A stretch of DNA of 64,000 bases, taken from positions 1,116,001 to 1,180,000 of the forward strand of contig CAVQOH010000002.1 in assembly GCA_963714405.1 (NCBI GenBank), read 5' to 3'. The stretch is from JAZGGS01 sp963714405 (GTDB taxonomy: Bacteria > Bacteroidota > Ignavibacteria > Ignavibacteriales > Ignavibacteriaceae). Of the stretch, positions 44,579 to 53,934 are shown piece by piece (the first letter of the stretch is position 1; every line of letters begins with the position of its first letter). The notes under the pieces are model-generated. The model did not search any database. It saw only the letters and a list, made by a program, of their open reading frames with translations, and was not told where the DNA came from. The position numbers and the translations under genes were made by a program.

Positions 44579-45070
44579 ATGTTAGAAATAGTCTTAATAG
44601 TTATTGGTCTACTTTTTGCTCTCGTTGGAATTGTTGGATGCATAATTCCAGCTATACCCGGTCCACCTTTAAATTTTGTTTCTCTTATAATTTTAGAATT
44701 AGCTGTTGGAAGTGTTTTCTCACTTGAGTTTTTTATTATCTGGGGAATAATTACGGTAGTTGTTACTATTCTTGATTACGTGCTTCCTCTTTTTGGTGCT
44801 AAAGTTTATAAAGCAAGTAGTTATGGTATCTGGGGCTCGGTAATTGGGATGATAGTTGGAACGATATTTTTTCCACCATTTGGTATGATACTTGGCTTGC
44901 TGGTCGGTGCAATTGCAGGTGAGTTGATTGCCGGCAAGAAAAGTACGGAAGCATTAAAAGTGGGCAGTGTTACATTTATAACCAGTTTACTGATGATACT
45001 TGTTAAGCTTGCAGCTTCAGGTGTGATGACTTATTACTTCATCACTAAAGCGATAGAGTATCTTTTTTGA
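44579..45070 (+). CDS. DUF456 family membrane protein
   Basis: A 163-residue protein with glycine-rich membrane helices: VIGLLFALVGIVGCIIPAIP, GPPLNF, then GMIVGTIFFPPFGMILGLLV and GAIAGEL. These are the DUF456 landmarks. Its ATG directly follows the stop of the TPR gene. The function is unknown. Confidence 0.8.
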   Translation: MLEIVLIVIGLLFALVGIVGCIIPAIPGPPLNFVSLIILELAVGSVFSLEFFIIWGIITVVVTILDYVLPLFGAKVYKASSYGIWGSVIGMIVGTIFFPPFGMILGLLVGAIAGELIAGKKSTEALKVGSVTFITSLLMILVKLAASGVMTYYFITKAIEYLF

Positions 45071-45134
45071 TGTCTAAAATATTTTTGCTACACCTTAAAA
45101 TTTTTACATTTGACCTATATATTATAGGGTAACA

Positions 45135-45605
45135 ATGAGAAAGTGTTATTTTATATCAATTTTATTTCTTTCTCTCACTTCACAAATTTTGCCGCAATCA
45201 TCATCCTTGGATTTATATCCATTACATATTGGTAACTTCTGGTAATATAAATTAACCGTTGATTCTGGATTCAATAATCAGGACACGATACATCATATCT
45301 ATAGAGAAGTAATAAAAGATACATTAAAGTCAAATGGATTTGTTTATAAAAAGGTTTTTGACACAAGGCATAGCACTTTCAACCCTTCGACAAAGATAAA
45401 GTTTCAAATCCCCGAAATAAATCTCGTTACTCTTAAAATCTATGATGTTTTAGGAAATGAAATTGCAACTTTGGCAAAACAAGAGAAACCTTCAGGAAAT
45501 TATGAAATTGGATTTGATGGAAAATATCTTCCTAGTGGAGCTTACTTTTACCAACTACAAGCAGGTTCTTTTGTTGAAACTAAGAAGATGCTGCGTTTAA
45601 AATAA
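45135..45605 (+). pseudogene. Decayed T9SS-secreted protein
   Basis: ATG at 45135 starts a signal peptide (MRKCYFISILFLSLTSQILP) and SSSLDLYPLHIGNFW, followed by TAA at 45243-45245 where an E codon is expected (the homologous text would read NFWEYKLTV). The same frame then continues as YKLTVDSGFNNQDTIHHIYR and, after an internal deletion, ends in a T9SS domain (TFNPSTKIKFQIPE ... SGAYFYQLQAGSFVETKKM). A full-length protein of this kind has hundreds more residues, so this is a clear relic. Confidence 0.8.
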
Positions 45606-45608
45606 AAA

Positions 45609-45629
45609 AAAGGGAGTTAAACTCCCTTT
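45609..45629. terminator. Bidirectional terminator
   Basis: AAAGGGAGTT and AACTCCCTTT around one base, between the decayed T9SS gene and the convergent ferredoxin gene. Confidence 0.75.
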
Positions 45630-45650
45630 AATCCCCTTCTAAATAAATTG

Positions 45651-45950
45651 TTATTTTAAAATTACGCCTATACGTTCTTTCTTAGCCATTAATTCTTCCT
45701 TAGTTTCCTGCCTTTCAGGATCAGGGATAATTGCTTCGCTTGGGCAAGCTGTTATACATTGCGGTTCATCGTAATAGCCAACACATTCAGTACACTTTTC
45801 ATAAGCAATGTATGTATGATCGTCATTTAAGGCATCAAATTCTTCACCTTTCAATTCCCATTTATCACCTGCATTGTATATTGCATTGTTAGGACATTCA
45901 ATTTCGCAGGCGTTACAATCAATGCAATCCTCAGTTATTAAGAGTGCCAT
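45651..45950 (-). CDS. 2x[4Fe-4S] ferredoxin, YfhL-like
   Basis: A 99-residue ferredoxin. The ATG at 45950 is chosen because MALLITEDCIDC is the usual family start; an upstream ATG at 45998 adds 16 unlikely residues. Clusters: CIDCNACEIECP and CTECVGYYDEPQCITACP, the second with the long spacer typical of YfhL/Allochromatium-type ferredoxins. It is a cytoplasmic electron carrier. Confidence 0.88.
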   Translation of the reverse strand: MALLITEDCIDCNACEIECPNNAIYNAGDKWELKGEEFDALNDDHTYIAYEKCTECVGYYDEPQCITACPSEAIIPDPERQETKEELMAKKERIGVILK

Positions 45951-46159
45951 ATTATTTTTATTTCCAGATGTTTGTGAATATGATTTAAAGTTGATCACTT
46001 TGAATCACAAAAATTATGCCTTAAAAGGCATTTGCTTGTTTGCTTTCTTTGGTAGGATGCGTGCAGGTTAGTCTTAGGATTGGCAGAAAATTTTTCTTCT
46101 TTCCGATAATTCCTATCAAAATTGAGAATAAAATCAAAAAACAATTGTTAATATCAGCT

Positions 46160-46537
46160 TTACTTATTTGGAACAGCGACATTTGTTTCCTTCTGTTCTA
46201 CAATGCTAATTATATTTCGGAATCTGGGAATTAACGGGAGGTAGTAACCCACAATTTTTACACGATAAGTTTTTCCAACTCTAAATAACGGGTAAAGATC
46301 ATCAGCATTACTTTTGTTGTGGTAATAGTTGTTAACATTTAGAAACACTTCATCTTCGGTGAAGATAAAATATTTTTGTTGCTCACCTTTCCATATTTCC
46401 TTGTTAACAACCACAATAGATTCTTCCGTTTCTGAAAAAAATGGTTCGAAAAACAGGAATCCAAAGATTAGTATAACCAGGATTATAACAACTCCCAGAA
46501 AGATTGCTAATTTAGTCATCATGCTGCTTGGAGGCAC
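46160..46537 (-). CDS. Small membrane-anchored protein, DUF1523-like
   Basis: A 125-residue protein with one N-terminal helix (about 8-30) and an extracytoplasmic beta-rich part (VGKTYRVKIVGYYLPLIPRF, RNIISIVE) that recalls DUF1523 proteins. Met at 46522 is an alternative start. The function is unknown. Confidence 0.55.
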   Translation of the reverse strand: MPPSSMMTKLAIFLGVVIILVILIFGFLFFEPFFSETEESIVVVNKEIWKGEQQKYFIFTEDEVFLNVNNYYHNKSNADDLYPLFRVGKTYRVKIVGYYLPLIPRFRNIISIVEQKETNVAVPNK

Positions 46538-46714
46538 TTTCTCAACTCACTAAATGTTAAAAATAGTCTTTTCTTATCTGTTTTATACTTCAATTTGTTA
46601 TTCCTCAACCATCGAGGTAACAGGTTTACTTAAGAAAAATAATGCCAAACTAATTTTCATTTTATGTTAGTAATTCTGCTAAAAATATTAGTAGTTTTGA
46701 GGTGAAAGGTTAAA

Positions 46715-47497
46715 ATGATGAAAAAATATTTCGTTTTTACCATACAAAACATGAAATTTACACACCTGGCTATAGTTTCCATTTTAATGATATTATTTGT
46801 TTTTATTGGCTGTACAAAGGAAAAAGAGGTAAATCAAGTTGAGAAGTTAACCCTATTAGGCAGATATGACATTAATGTACCGGAGCCGTCAGGTTTATCG
46901 CTTAACCACCAACAAAATGGATTCTGGACTGTAAGTGATGAAGATAGCTCTGTTTATGAACTTGATAGTTCTGGTAATGTTACAAAACGTATAATAGTAA
47001 ACGGATTTGATATTGAGGGTATAGTTCAGGTTGATGACAGCACGCTAGCAATAGTACTGGAAAGAACCCGCGAAGTTGTTATTATAGATACAAATGGATT
47101 GGAAAGAAACCGAAAAAAATTAGATCTCGATGGAGAACTAAACGGTGGGTTGGAAGGCATAACATTCGATGACAGTACAAATCATTATTTTATTGTAAAT
47201 GAAAAAAATCCTTCCTTGCTTTTGGAACTTGATGCTTCTCTAAACGAGATAAGAAGAGACACATTAAAAATTGCAAAAGATCTTTCGGGAATTTTTTATG
47301 ACAGTAGTACTGAGATATTTTGGTTTTTAAGTGATGAGGATAACAGAATTATTAAAACTGATAAAAACCTAACCATCATTAATAAGTTTAAAATAAAAGT
47401 TACACAACCCGAAGGGATAACAATTAACCGTGATGGAACAAGAATTTATATAGTCTCGGATAAATACGAGAAATTGTATGTGTATGCAATTGAATAA
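46715..47497 (+). CDS. SdiA-regulated-domain lipoprotein (beta-propeller)
   Basis: A 260-residue protein with lipobox FIGC and a propeller of the SdiA-regulated family (PEPSGLSLNHQQNGFWTVSD, FDIEGIVQVDDSTLAIVLER, GLEGITFDDS, EGITINRDGTRIYIVSD). AAAGG at 46704-46708 supports the start. The family is found in many Gram-negatives and has no proven activity. Confidence 0.82.
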   Translation: MMKKYFVFTIQNMKFTHLAIVSILMILFVFIGCTKEKEVNQVEKLTLLGRYDINVPEPSGLSLNHQQNGFWTVSDEDSSVYELDSSGNVTKRIIVNGFDIEGIVQVDDSTLAIVLERTREVVIIDTNGLERNRKKLDLDGELNGGLEGITFDDSTNHYFIVNEKNPSLLLELDASLNEIRRDTLKIAKDLSGIFYDSSTEIFWFLSDEDNRIIKTDKNLTIINKFKIKVTQPEGITINRDGTRIYIVSDKYEKLYVYAIE

Positions 47498-47504
47498 GAA
47501 AATG

Positions 47505-48911
47505 TTAAACAGCTCTTGTTCTTCCCCTAATCATTTGCCAGATTGTAGTTAACACAATCTGAATATCCATAGTAAAAGACCAATTTTCTATATACCATAA
47601 ATCATACTGAATGCGCTTTGCCGTTCTAAACCTGTTTTCCTCTTCATCAATCACATCACCTCTCAGACCATGTACTTGCGCCCAACCGGTTATTCCAGGT
47701 TTTACATTATGACGCAACCTTATTTCATCAACTACCTTTTCATACTTTTTATCATAGGGAATTGCATGCGGTCTTGGACCTATGACTGACATATCGCCTT
47801 TTATTACATTTATAAATTGCGGTAGCTCATCGAGATTTGATTTCCTTAAAAATTTTCCTACCCGGGTTACACGCGGATCATCTTTTATAACTGGATTAAT
47901 TATTATCTCTTCTTTCTTATTTTCAACTTTCATTGTTCTGAATTTGTAGCAATGGAACACCGAATTTTTTGTACCTATTCTATCCTGAATGAAGAACACA
48001 GGGCCAGGCGAAGTTAACTTTGATACAACAAAAATTACCGGATAAAGCCAGCTCAGAATAAAAACAATAACCATAAGTGAGAATGTTATATCAAATGTTC
48101 TTTTCAAAATCCTGTTTTGAACCTCATCGAGTGGATCTCTCCTAAGAGTTATTATTGGAAAATCTCCAAAGGTTCCAATCTGAATTCTTTGAGACAGGTA
48201 TTGAAAATAATCAGGAATGATATGAGTTTTAACAGCTCTTCTGTTACAAATTTTTATAATATCATTAAGCAAATTGCTGGAATCTGGCGGTAGCGCAATT
48301 AATAGTTCATCAACACTGTTTGATAGTATTAATTTCTCAAGGCTGAGTATTTTATTATTTTGTTCATCAATTTCTATTAAGCAGTTTTTTCCACTAATGG
48401 ATCCGATAAGGTTATAACCAAAATCAGGATTGCTGCAAACAATTGATTTTATACTATCTGAAATTTTTTCATCGCCAACAACCAACAGATTTCGTATGTT
48501 CTTTCCTTTTTTTCTAAGAGCTTTTAATCCCTTTCTGAAAAGAATTACCCTTATACAGGTAAAAGCAATAAGAAATAATGCATAGTAGGCTATAAAATAT
48601 CTTGTAAAAAGTGCTTCCCTTGCTAAAAAGATAAAAACAATTGCCGCAACAACCTGTGTGGTAGTGCTTTTAAGAATGTTTAAAAACTGTACTGGGAAAT
48701 TTCTTGAATAGTGGTCATCATAAAAACCAATAGTGTTTGATGTTATTATCCACAAAACATTCAACCCAATCTGTAGAAAAAACATATAATCTTTTTCAAC
48801 TAATATTTCCCACGATTGCGCAAAAACTGATGCCAGCAAAAATGCAATGTTTAATAGCAGCAAATCACTTAACAACCGGAAAAGGAAAATAGATTTTTTA
48901 TTTACAATCAT
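47505..48911 (-). CDS. Polyprenyl-phosphate sugar-1-phosphate transferase (initiating transferase)
   Basis: A 468-residue WcaJ/WbaP-type enzyme. Several N-terminal membrane helices (about 10-125), a Rossmann-like CoA-binding region (NLLVVGDEKISDSIKS), a further helix (near 280) and the catalytic bacterial sugar transferase domain (KFRTMKVE, GKFLRKSNLDELPQFINVIK, RLRHNVKPGITGWAQVHGLR) are all present. It loads the first sugar phosphate onto undecaprenyl phosphate and so starts the repeat unit of a surface polysaccharide. It is the last gene of a minus-strand operon with glycosyltransferases. Confidence 0.92.
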   Translation of the reverse strand: MIVNKKSIFLFRLLSDLLLLNIAFLLASVFAQSWEILVEKDYMFFLQIGLNVLWIITSNTIGFYDDHYSRNFPVQFLNILKSTTTQVVAAIVFIFLAREALFTRYFIAYYALFLIAFTCIRVILFRKGLKALRKKGKNIRNLLVVGDEKISDSIKSIVCSNPDFGYNLIGSISGKNCLIEIDEQNNKILSLEKLILSNSVDELLIALPPDSSNLLNDIIKICNRRAVKTHIIPDYFQYLSQRIQIGTFGDFPIITLRRDPLDEVQNRILKRTFDITFSLMVIVFILSWLYPVIFVVSKLTSPGPVFFIQDRIGTKNSVFHCYKFRTMKVENKKEEIIINPVIKDDPRVTRVGKFLRKSNLDELPQFINVIKGDMSVIGPRPHAIPYDKKYEKVVDEIRLRHNVKPGITGWAQVHGLRGDVIDEEENRFRTAKRIQYDLWYIENWSFTMDIQIVLTTIWQMIRGRTRAV

Positions 48912-48926
48912 ATTCGAAATGTGATT

Positions 48927-50057
48927 TTAAACAGATTTATTTTCATTAAAAAATTTTTCGGATTTATTACTTACAAAATTTTTAATATTGTTTTCAAAAA
49001 TTTGTCTGCTGAACTTCTCAGCATGTTTTCTGATTATTTCTGAATCAAAAGAATTCTTTTGTTCTTCAAATTTTAATACAGCTTTTTTAATTGATTTCGG
49101 GTTTTGCCCATCAAATAGAATCCCTGTTTTACCATTTATTACAGATTCCTTAGCTCCACCTTTATTTAGAGCAATTACCGGGGTACCGCAAGCCATAGCC
49201 TCAACAAGGATAATTCCAAAATCTTCTTCGGCTGCAAAAACAAATGCCTTTGCTTTTTTCATATAAGATTTTAATTCTTGCCTGCTAAGATTTCCGACTA
49301 TTTTTGTATTTGAAGCAGCCATCGCTCTAATTTTATTTTTTTCCGGGCCGCTTCCTGCAACTATTAGTTTTTTATCAGACATATCGTTAAAAGCTTCAAC
49401 AACCAGGTTAAGTTTTTTGTAAGGAACCATTCGTGATGCAGCTAAGTAATAATCTTCTTTATTTGTCTCAACACTAAATTTACTTACGTCAACAGGTGGA
49501 TAAATAACTTCTGCATCTCGCTCATATATCCTTTTAATTTTTTCGGCGATGTGATGAGAGTTGGCAATAAAGTAATTTACCTTCAATGCTGATTTTAGAT
49601 CCCATTTGCGCAAATAATTAATAAAAATCTTTGCGGCTGTTCCTTTAAATCCCCGTAAATAATTTTCTGCCTGATCCCACACATATCTCATAGGTGAGTG
49701 GCAATAAGTTATGTGTAATTGATTTTTATTTTTTTTTATACCCTTTGCTACTGCGTGAGAACTAGAAATAATTAAATCATATCCTGAGAGATTAAGTTTT
49801 TCAATTGCAGATGGGAAAAGGGGTAAATAATTACGATGCTTTGTTTTTGCAAAAGGAAGTTTTTGTATATAAGATGTTTTGGCATATTTACCTTTTAGAA
49901 TAATTTTACGAAGTTCATCGTTTAAATAATCAACCAGAGCAAATACATCTGCATCAGGAAAAACATTTACAAGCGATTCCACCACTCTTTCAGAGCCGGC
50001 GTAATTAACAAACCATTCATGAACTATTGCTGTTTTAAGTTTATGCAATTCCATCAT
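48927..50057 (-). CDS. GT4-family glycosyltransferase
   Basis: A 376-residue GT-B enzyme. The N-terminal half (AIVHEWFVNYAGSERVVESL) and donor-binding C-terminal half (VAGSGPEKNKI, FAAEEDFGIILVEAMACGTP, VIALNKGGAKE) are complete, with the EX7E signature (EEDFGIILVE). Its gene overlaps the upstream methyltransferase gene by 17 bases. It should add a sugar during repeat-unit assembly. Confidence 0.92.
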   Translation of the reverse strand: MMELHKLKTAIVHEWFVNYAGSERVVESLVNVFPDADVFALVDYLNDELRKIILKGKYAKTSYIQKLPFAKTKHRNYLPLFPSAIEKLNLSGYDLIISSSHAVAKGIKKNKNQLHITYCHSPMRYVWDQAENYLRGFKGTAAKIFINYLRKWDLKSALKVNYFIANSHHIAEKIKRIYERDAEVIYPPVDVSKFSVETNKEDYYLAASRMVPYKKLNLVVEAFNDMSDKKLIVAGSGPEKNKIRAMAASNTKIVGNLSRQELKSYMKKAKAFVFAAEEDFGIILVEAMACGTPVIALNKGGAKESVINGKTGILFDGQNPKSIKKAVLKFEEQKNSFDSEIIRKHAEKFSRQIFENNIKNFVSNKSEKFFNENKSV

Positions 50058-50637
50058 GATTTTTTATTACTTCAAGTTCATAGTAAATTTCTCCAGCAGG
50101 TAATATCCAGCAGAACAATCTTTCATAAATTCTGTTGAATTTATTAATCAACCACTCAACCCCAATCCATTTAAATGGATTAAAAAACAGTTTATTACCA
50201 TTGTGCGTTAAATATTCTCTAAATGAGATATGGACAGTTCTGATTTTAAAATTTACATTTTCCAGGTAAAAGCTATGTTTATATTTAAGTGATTTATCAA
50301 AATAATTAAAACTCCTGCTCGAGAAAAAAATAGTATGAGTTGGATCAGAATACATATTATCTGAGGAAAAATGCGGCACAGAAATTTTTATAATACAACC
50401 GTGTTTACTAATTCTGTAAAGCTCGCTAAGGACTCCTAAAAAATTCTTTGAATGTTCAAGTACATCATCAAGAATAATTTCCTCAAAAGTATTTTCTTCA
50501 AATGGCCAGGGTACTTCGTTCATATCATGTATTACATCAACCCCGTCAAGAGAAACCACATCCATTCCCGTAAAACCATTTCGTTTTCTATCGCCACAGC
50601 CAATATCCAGTTTTGTATTCATGTTCAATAAGATCAT
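50041..50637 (-). CDS. SAM-dependent methyltransferase
   Basis: A 198-residue class I methyltransferase. Motif I is KLDIGCGDRKRNGFTGMD; VIHDMNEVPWPF and FEEIILDDVLEH give the acidic loop and motif II. It sits between two glycosyltransferase genes, with a 17-base overlap on one side and 1 base between genes on the other, so it should modify a sugar of the polysaccharide. It is compact and lacks extra domains. Confidence 0.85.
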   Translation of the reverse strand: MILLNMNTKLDIGCGDRKRNGFTGMDVVSLDGVDVIHDMNEVPWPFEENTFEEIILDDVLEHSKNFLGVLSELYRISKHGCIIKISVPHFSSDNMYSDPTHTIFFSSRSFNYFDKSLKYKHSFYLENVNFKIRTVHISFREYLTHNGNKLFFNPFKWIGVEWLINKFNRIYERLFCWILPAGEIYYELEVIKNHDGIA

Positions 50638-50638
50638 T

Positions 50639-51745
50639 TTATGTAATGTTTGAATAAACTTTCTTTAATTTATCAATCATATTAGTCAGCAAAAAGTTTT
50701 CCTGAAACATTAATTTTGAATTTTTTCCGAATGTTTCAAGTGTTTCTTTAGAATTTTCTAATTTGATAATTAGTTTTGATGCTGCTTCAATATCATCAAT
50801 TTCAAATAAATAGCCGTTTTTATTATTAAATACAACTTCGTTGTTACCTGTAACATTACTTGCTATTATAGGAATCCCTGCTCGTGCAGCTTCCAATAAA
50901 GAATAGGGAAGACCTTCCCAAAATGAAGTTGAAATAAAAACATCTGTGCATTGTAAATATTCTAAAACATTATCTTTGTAACCCAAAAGTTTAATGTTAT
51001 CGAGATTATTCTCTGCAATATTCATTTCAACCGATAATTTTTCTTCACCATCTCCAAGTAAAATGAACAGGATGTTTTTATTATTAGTAAGGAATTTGGC
51101 TATTTGAAGCATAGCCGGAATATTTTTTGCTTTATCAAAACGGAGCACAGATATAACAAGGAATTTATCAATGGGCAAGTTCAGTTTATTTCTCAGTTCC
51201 ATTTTTGCAGGATATATATTTTCATCCTTTTCAATGGAATTGTAAATCACTATGGATTTTTCTTTACTGAATAGATTATTATCAATACAACGCTTCTTTT
51301 CGCCGTGAGAAACATTTATGAACTGATTGGTTAATTTACCAAGTAGGCGTTCAATAAAAATATAGATAAGTTTCATGATTCTAGAATATGATTCAATATG
51401 AAGACCATGAAATGTAAAAATCACGTATAATTTTGGATGGAATATTTTTGCCAATCTTGCATAAATTCCCGCACCTTTACCATGCGCATGTATTATATCA
51501 ATCTTATTATGTTTTATGAAACGGGATAAGCGAAAAAAATACTTAATAGAGAAAGAGCGATAAGGCAGTTCAAGGAAATTTGAACTTCCCAGGTATGAAT
51601 TCCATTTCTCACCGTAAGGCTTTTCAAGTGGGGCAGCACAATAAACATTATAAATTGCATTAAAATTCTCTATTAGCTGATCAATATGAGTTGTAGCTCC
51701 ACCATAACCTGAGCGCAAAGAAATATATAGTATTTTCTTTTTCAT
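50639..51745 (-). CDS. GT4-family glycosyltransferase
   Basis: A 368-residue GT-B enzyme. N-terminal: YISLRSGYGGATTHIDQLIE, DIIHAHGKGAGIYARLAKIF. C-terminal: VLRFDKAKNIPAML, LGDGEEK, STSFWEGLPYSLLEAARAGI, PIIASNVTGNNEVV (EX7E form EGLPYSLLE). It is the first gene of the minus-strand half of the polysaccharide locus; a divergent promoter region of about 100 bases separates it from the GT2 gene. Confidence 0.92.
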   Translation of the reverse strand: MKKKILYISLRSGYGGATTHIDQLIENFNAIYNVYCAAPLEKPYGEKWNSYLGSSNFLELPYRSFSIKYFFRLSRFIKHNKIDIIHAHGKGAGIYARLAKIFHPKLYVIFTFHGLHIESYSRIMKLIYIFIERLLGKLTNQFINVSHGEKKRCIDNNLFSKEKSIVIYNSIEKDENIYPAKMELRNKLNLPIDKFLVISVLRFDKAKNIPAMLQIAKFLTNNKNILFILLGDGEEKLSVEMNIAENNLDNIKLLGYKDNVLEYLQCTDVFISTSFWEGLPYSLLEAARAGIPIIASNVTGNNEVVFNNKNGYLFEIDDIEAASKLIIKLENSKETLETFGKNSKLMFQENFLLTNMIDKLKKVYSNIT

Positions 51746-51782
51746 TAATGATTTATTAAATGCATTAAATTAAATCTTTATA

Positions 51783-51811
51783 TTGTGAACAAATAGTTAT
51801 CCTTATATTTG
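51783..51811 (+). promoter_or_regulatory. Bacteroidota-type promoter of the GT2 gene
   Basis: TTG at 51783-51785, 18 bases, TATATTTG at 51804-51811; the start codon lies 34 bases on. It matches the tRNA-fMet promoter in both boxes. Confidence 0.6.
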
Positions 51812-51844
51812 CAAACAAAATAATAGAAATAGTTTTATTTATAG

Positions 51845-52654
51845 ATGAAAATCTCGATAGTAACTCCAACATTTAATTCTGAAATCGTAATAACCGGAAA
51901 TATTAATTCAATCCTTAATCAATCATATAAAAATTTTGAGCAAATAATTATTGATAATGAAAGTAACGATAACACTTTAGATGTTGTAAAAAGTGAATAT
52001 GTTAAAAGAAATTCAACAGAAAAGTTACAAATATTAAGTGAAAAAGATAACGGCATTGCAGACGCATTCAATAAAGGAATAAAGTCATCTACTGGAGAAA
52101 TAATTGGAATTCTTAACAGTGATGATAAATACTTTGATAATGATGTGCTGAAAAAGGTTGTGATCTGCTTTGCAGATGCTGACATATTATTTGTACACGG
52201 CAATATATATTTTGATGATAAAATTTTTGGTTCCAATATTAGAAAACCTTTAATGTGCAGAATTACAAATGCAATGCCTTACAATCATCCCGCAATGTTC
52301 TTTAGAAGAGAAGCATACACAGAACACGGTTACTATGATTTAAATTATAAGTATGCAATGGATTTTGAGTTAGTCTGTCGTTTTAGTAACAGAATTTCAG
52401 GATTTAAGAATAAGGGAGTGTATCTTAATGGTGATCCGCTGGTTTCTATGAAAGGCGGTGGTGCTTCCTGGAAGAATGAAATGGAATCTCTAATTGAATC
52501 AAGAATAGCATTAAAGAAGTATAACTTTTGGAATTTTGATGCAAAGAAAAATTTTTTTTTAAGAAAAATTCGTATAAGAGTTAAGCAACTTCTAATAAAG
52601 ATTAAATTAGGCAAACTGGTTTATATATGGCGTAAGCATAAATGGAAAAATTAA
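51845..52654 (+). CDS. GT2-family glycosyltransferase
   Basis: A 269-residue GT-A enzyme: SIVTPTFNSEIVITGNINSI, FEQIIIDNESNDNT, GIADAFNKGIKSSTGEIIGI and the DxD-like NSDD. The end (GKLVYIWRKHKWKN) is basic. It is of the WcaA/colanic-acid type. First gene of the plus-strand half of the locus. Confidence 0.9.
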   Translation: MKISIVTPTFNSEIVITGNINSILNQSYKNFEQIIIDNESNDNTLDVVKSEYVKRNSTEKLQILSEKDNGIADAFNKGIKSSTGEIIGILNSDDKYFDNDVLKKVVICFADADILFVHGNIYFDDKIFGSNIRKPLMCRITNAMPYNHPAMFFRREAYTEHGYYDLNYKYAMDFELVCRFSNRISGFKNKGVYLNGDPLVSMKGGGASWKNEMESLIESRIALKKYNFWNFDAKKNFFLRKIRIRVKQLLIKIKLGKLVYIWRKHKWKN

Positions 52655-52664
52655 TCTTCTGTAA

Positions 52665-53930
52665 ATGATAACCGACCTCAACAAAATATGTGATAGTTTT
52701 CCAAATGTGGTGCAGATAAATTTCATTTCAGTAAGCGAAACTGATCCTTCCAGAAAAACTTATTCTCTGGATGATATAGTTATTAAATCTCGAAAAATTG
52801 GTGAAGACAGAACGGCACATTTGCGTACAAACAACTTAAAAGAAGAATACGAAATACTTAAAATTCTTGATCCAGTAAAAAGTATTCCCAAACCGCTTCA
52901 TTATTTTACCAATGAAAAATTCGAATTGTTGTTTATCGATTTTGTACCAGGTTTGCAGCTTTATAATCTGCAGCTATCATTTTATCAAACATTTTTGGTT
53001 ACTATAAAGGTATTAATAATTTTATTTAAATTAACTTGCAAAGGTATCTCTCATAATGATGTTACACCCCAGAATGTTCTAATAACTGAAAGTAGAAAGG
53101 TATCGCTCATAGATTTTGATCAAGCGGTAAAAACAACATTTTTTAAAGCATTTGCAGGAAATTTTTTTGGATATAAATGTGGAGAATCGAAAGTGAGCTT
53201 TGGGCTTAATACAATTATAAAGGATTATTTAAGAAAGCATTTTCCGAATATTATTTTTTCAGTTAAAAGATTGCTTGGCAGAAATCCCGAATTTGAAGAT
53301 CATAAACTACCTGCAATCAGCAGCGATGCAAATCCTAATCTGAAACTATTATTAAATGCCTGGGAACTTGCACAAAAATCAAATGCAAGCGCACCTGCAC
53401 TGCCGTTAGCATATTATGCAATTGATTTTGAAGGATATCACTTTCCCGGAGAAAGACCCTGGGAGGAAAGATGGAAAAGGTTAGAAGAATTATCAGACTA
53501 TTCCGGGAAAAATATTTTAGAGCTTGGATGCAATATGGGATTGCTTTCAATTAACTTATTAAGGGAAAAAGATGCTGCAAAATGTATTGCAGTTGATCAC
53601 GATAAAAAAATACTTGAATCAGCTAAGATTATAAGCAAAGCATTTAATGTTGAACCCATTTTTTATCAAATTAATTTTGATTCTTCAAAAAATTGGGAAA
53701 ATGAATTTCTGAATCATGATATTGATATTGTATTTGCACTTAATGTTCTCAACTGGGTAACTGATAAGGAAAGGTTTCTAAATTTCTTATCGAACTTTAA
53801 CGAAGTTATTTTTGAAGGACATGATACTGTGGAAGTAGAGCGGTCGCGTTTTGAAAGAATAGGTTTTAATAATATTGAAGAGATTGGATTTAGTGAAAGG
53901 GAGAGAATTATTCTAAGATGCAGAAAGTGA
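52665..53930 (+). CDS. Kinase-like / SAM-methyltransferase fusion, polysaccharide locus
   Basis: A 421-residue two-domain protein. Residues about 35-200 are a protein-kinase-like fold: probable ATP Lys41 (DIVIKSRK), Glu61/62, catalytic loop H130-N-D132-VTPQN137, and DFD at 150-152 in place of DFG. Residues about 260-420 are a class I methyltransferase with motif I NILELGCNMGL (283-293), acidic residue in AVDHDKK and FALNVLNWV. Kinase plus methyltransferase is also the makeup of WbdD, which caps O-antigen chains by methylation and phosphorylation, but in WbdD the methyltransferase comes first. A chain-terminating or cap-forming role is thus plausible. It lies between the GT2 gene (10 bases) and the flippase gene (4 bases). 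Confidence 0.8.
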   Translation: MITDLNKICDSFPNVVQINFISVSETDPSRKTYSLDDIVIKSRKIGEDRTAHLRTNNLKEEYEILKILDPVKSIPKPLHYFTNEKFELLFIDFVPGLQLYNLQLSFYQTFLVTIKVLIILFKLTCKGISHNDVTPQNVLITESRKVSLIDFDQAVKTTFFKAFAGNFFGYKCGESKVSFGLNTIIKDYLRKHFPNIIFSVKRLLGRNPEFEDHKLPAISSDANPNLKLLLNAWELAQKSNASAPALPLAYYAIDFEGYHFPGERPWEERWKRLEELSDYSGKNILELGCNMGLLSINLLREKDAAKCIAVDHDKKILESAKIISKAFNVEPIFYQINFDSSKNWENEFLNHDIDIVFALNVLNWVTDKERFLNFLSNFNEVIFEGHDTVEVERSRFERIGFNNIEEIGFSERERIILRCRK

Positions 53931-53934
53931 TTTA

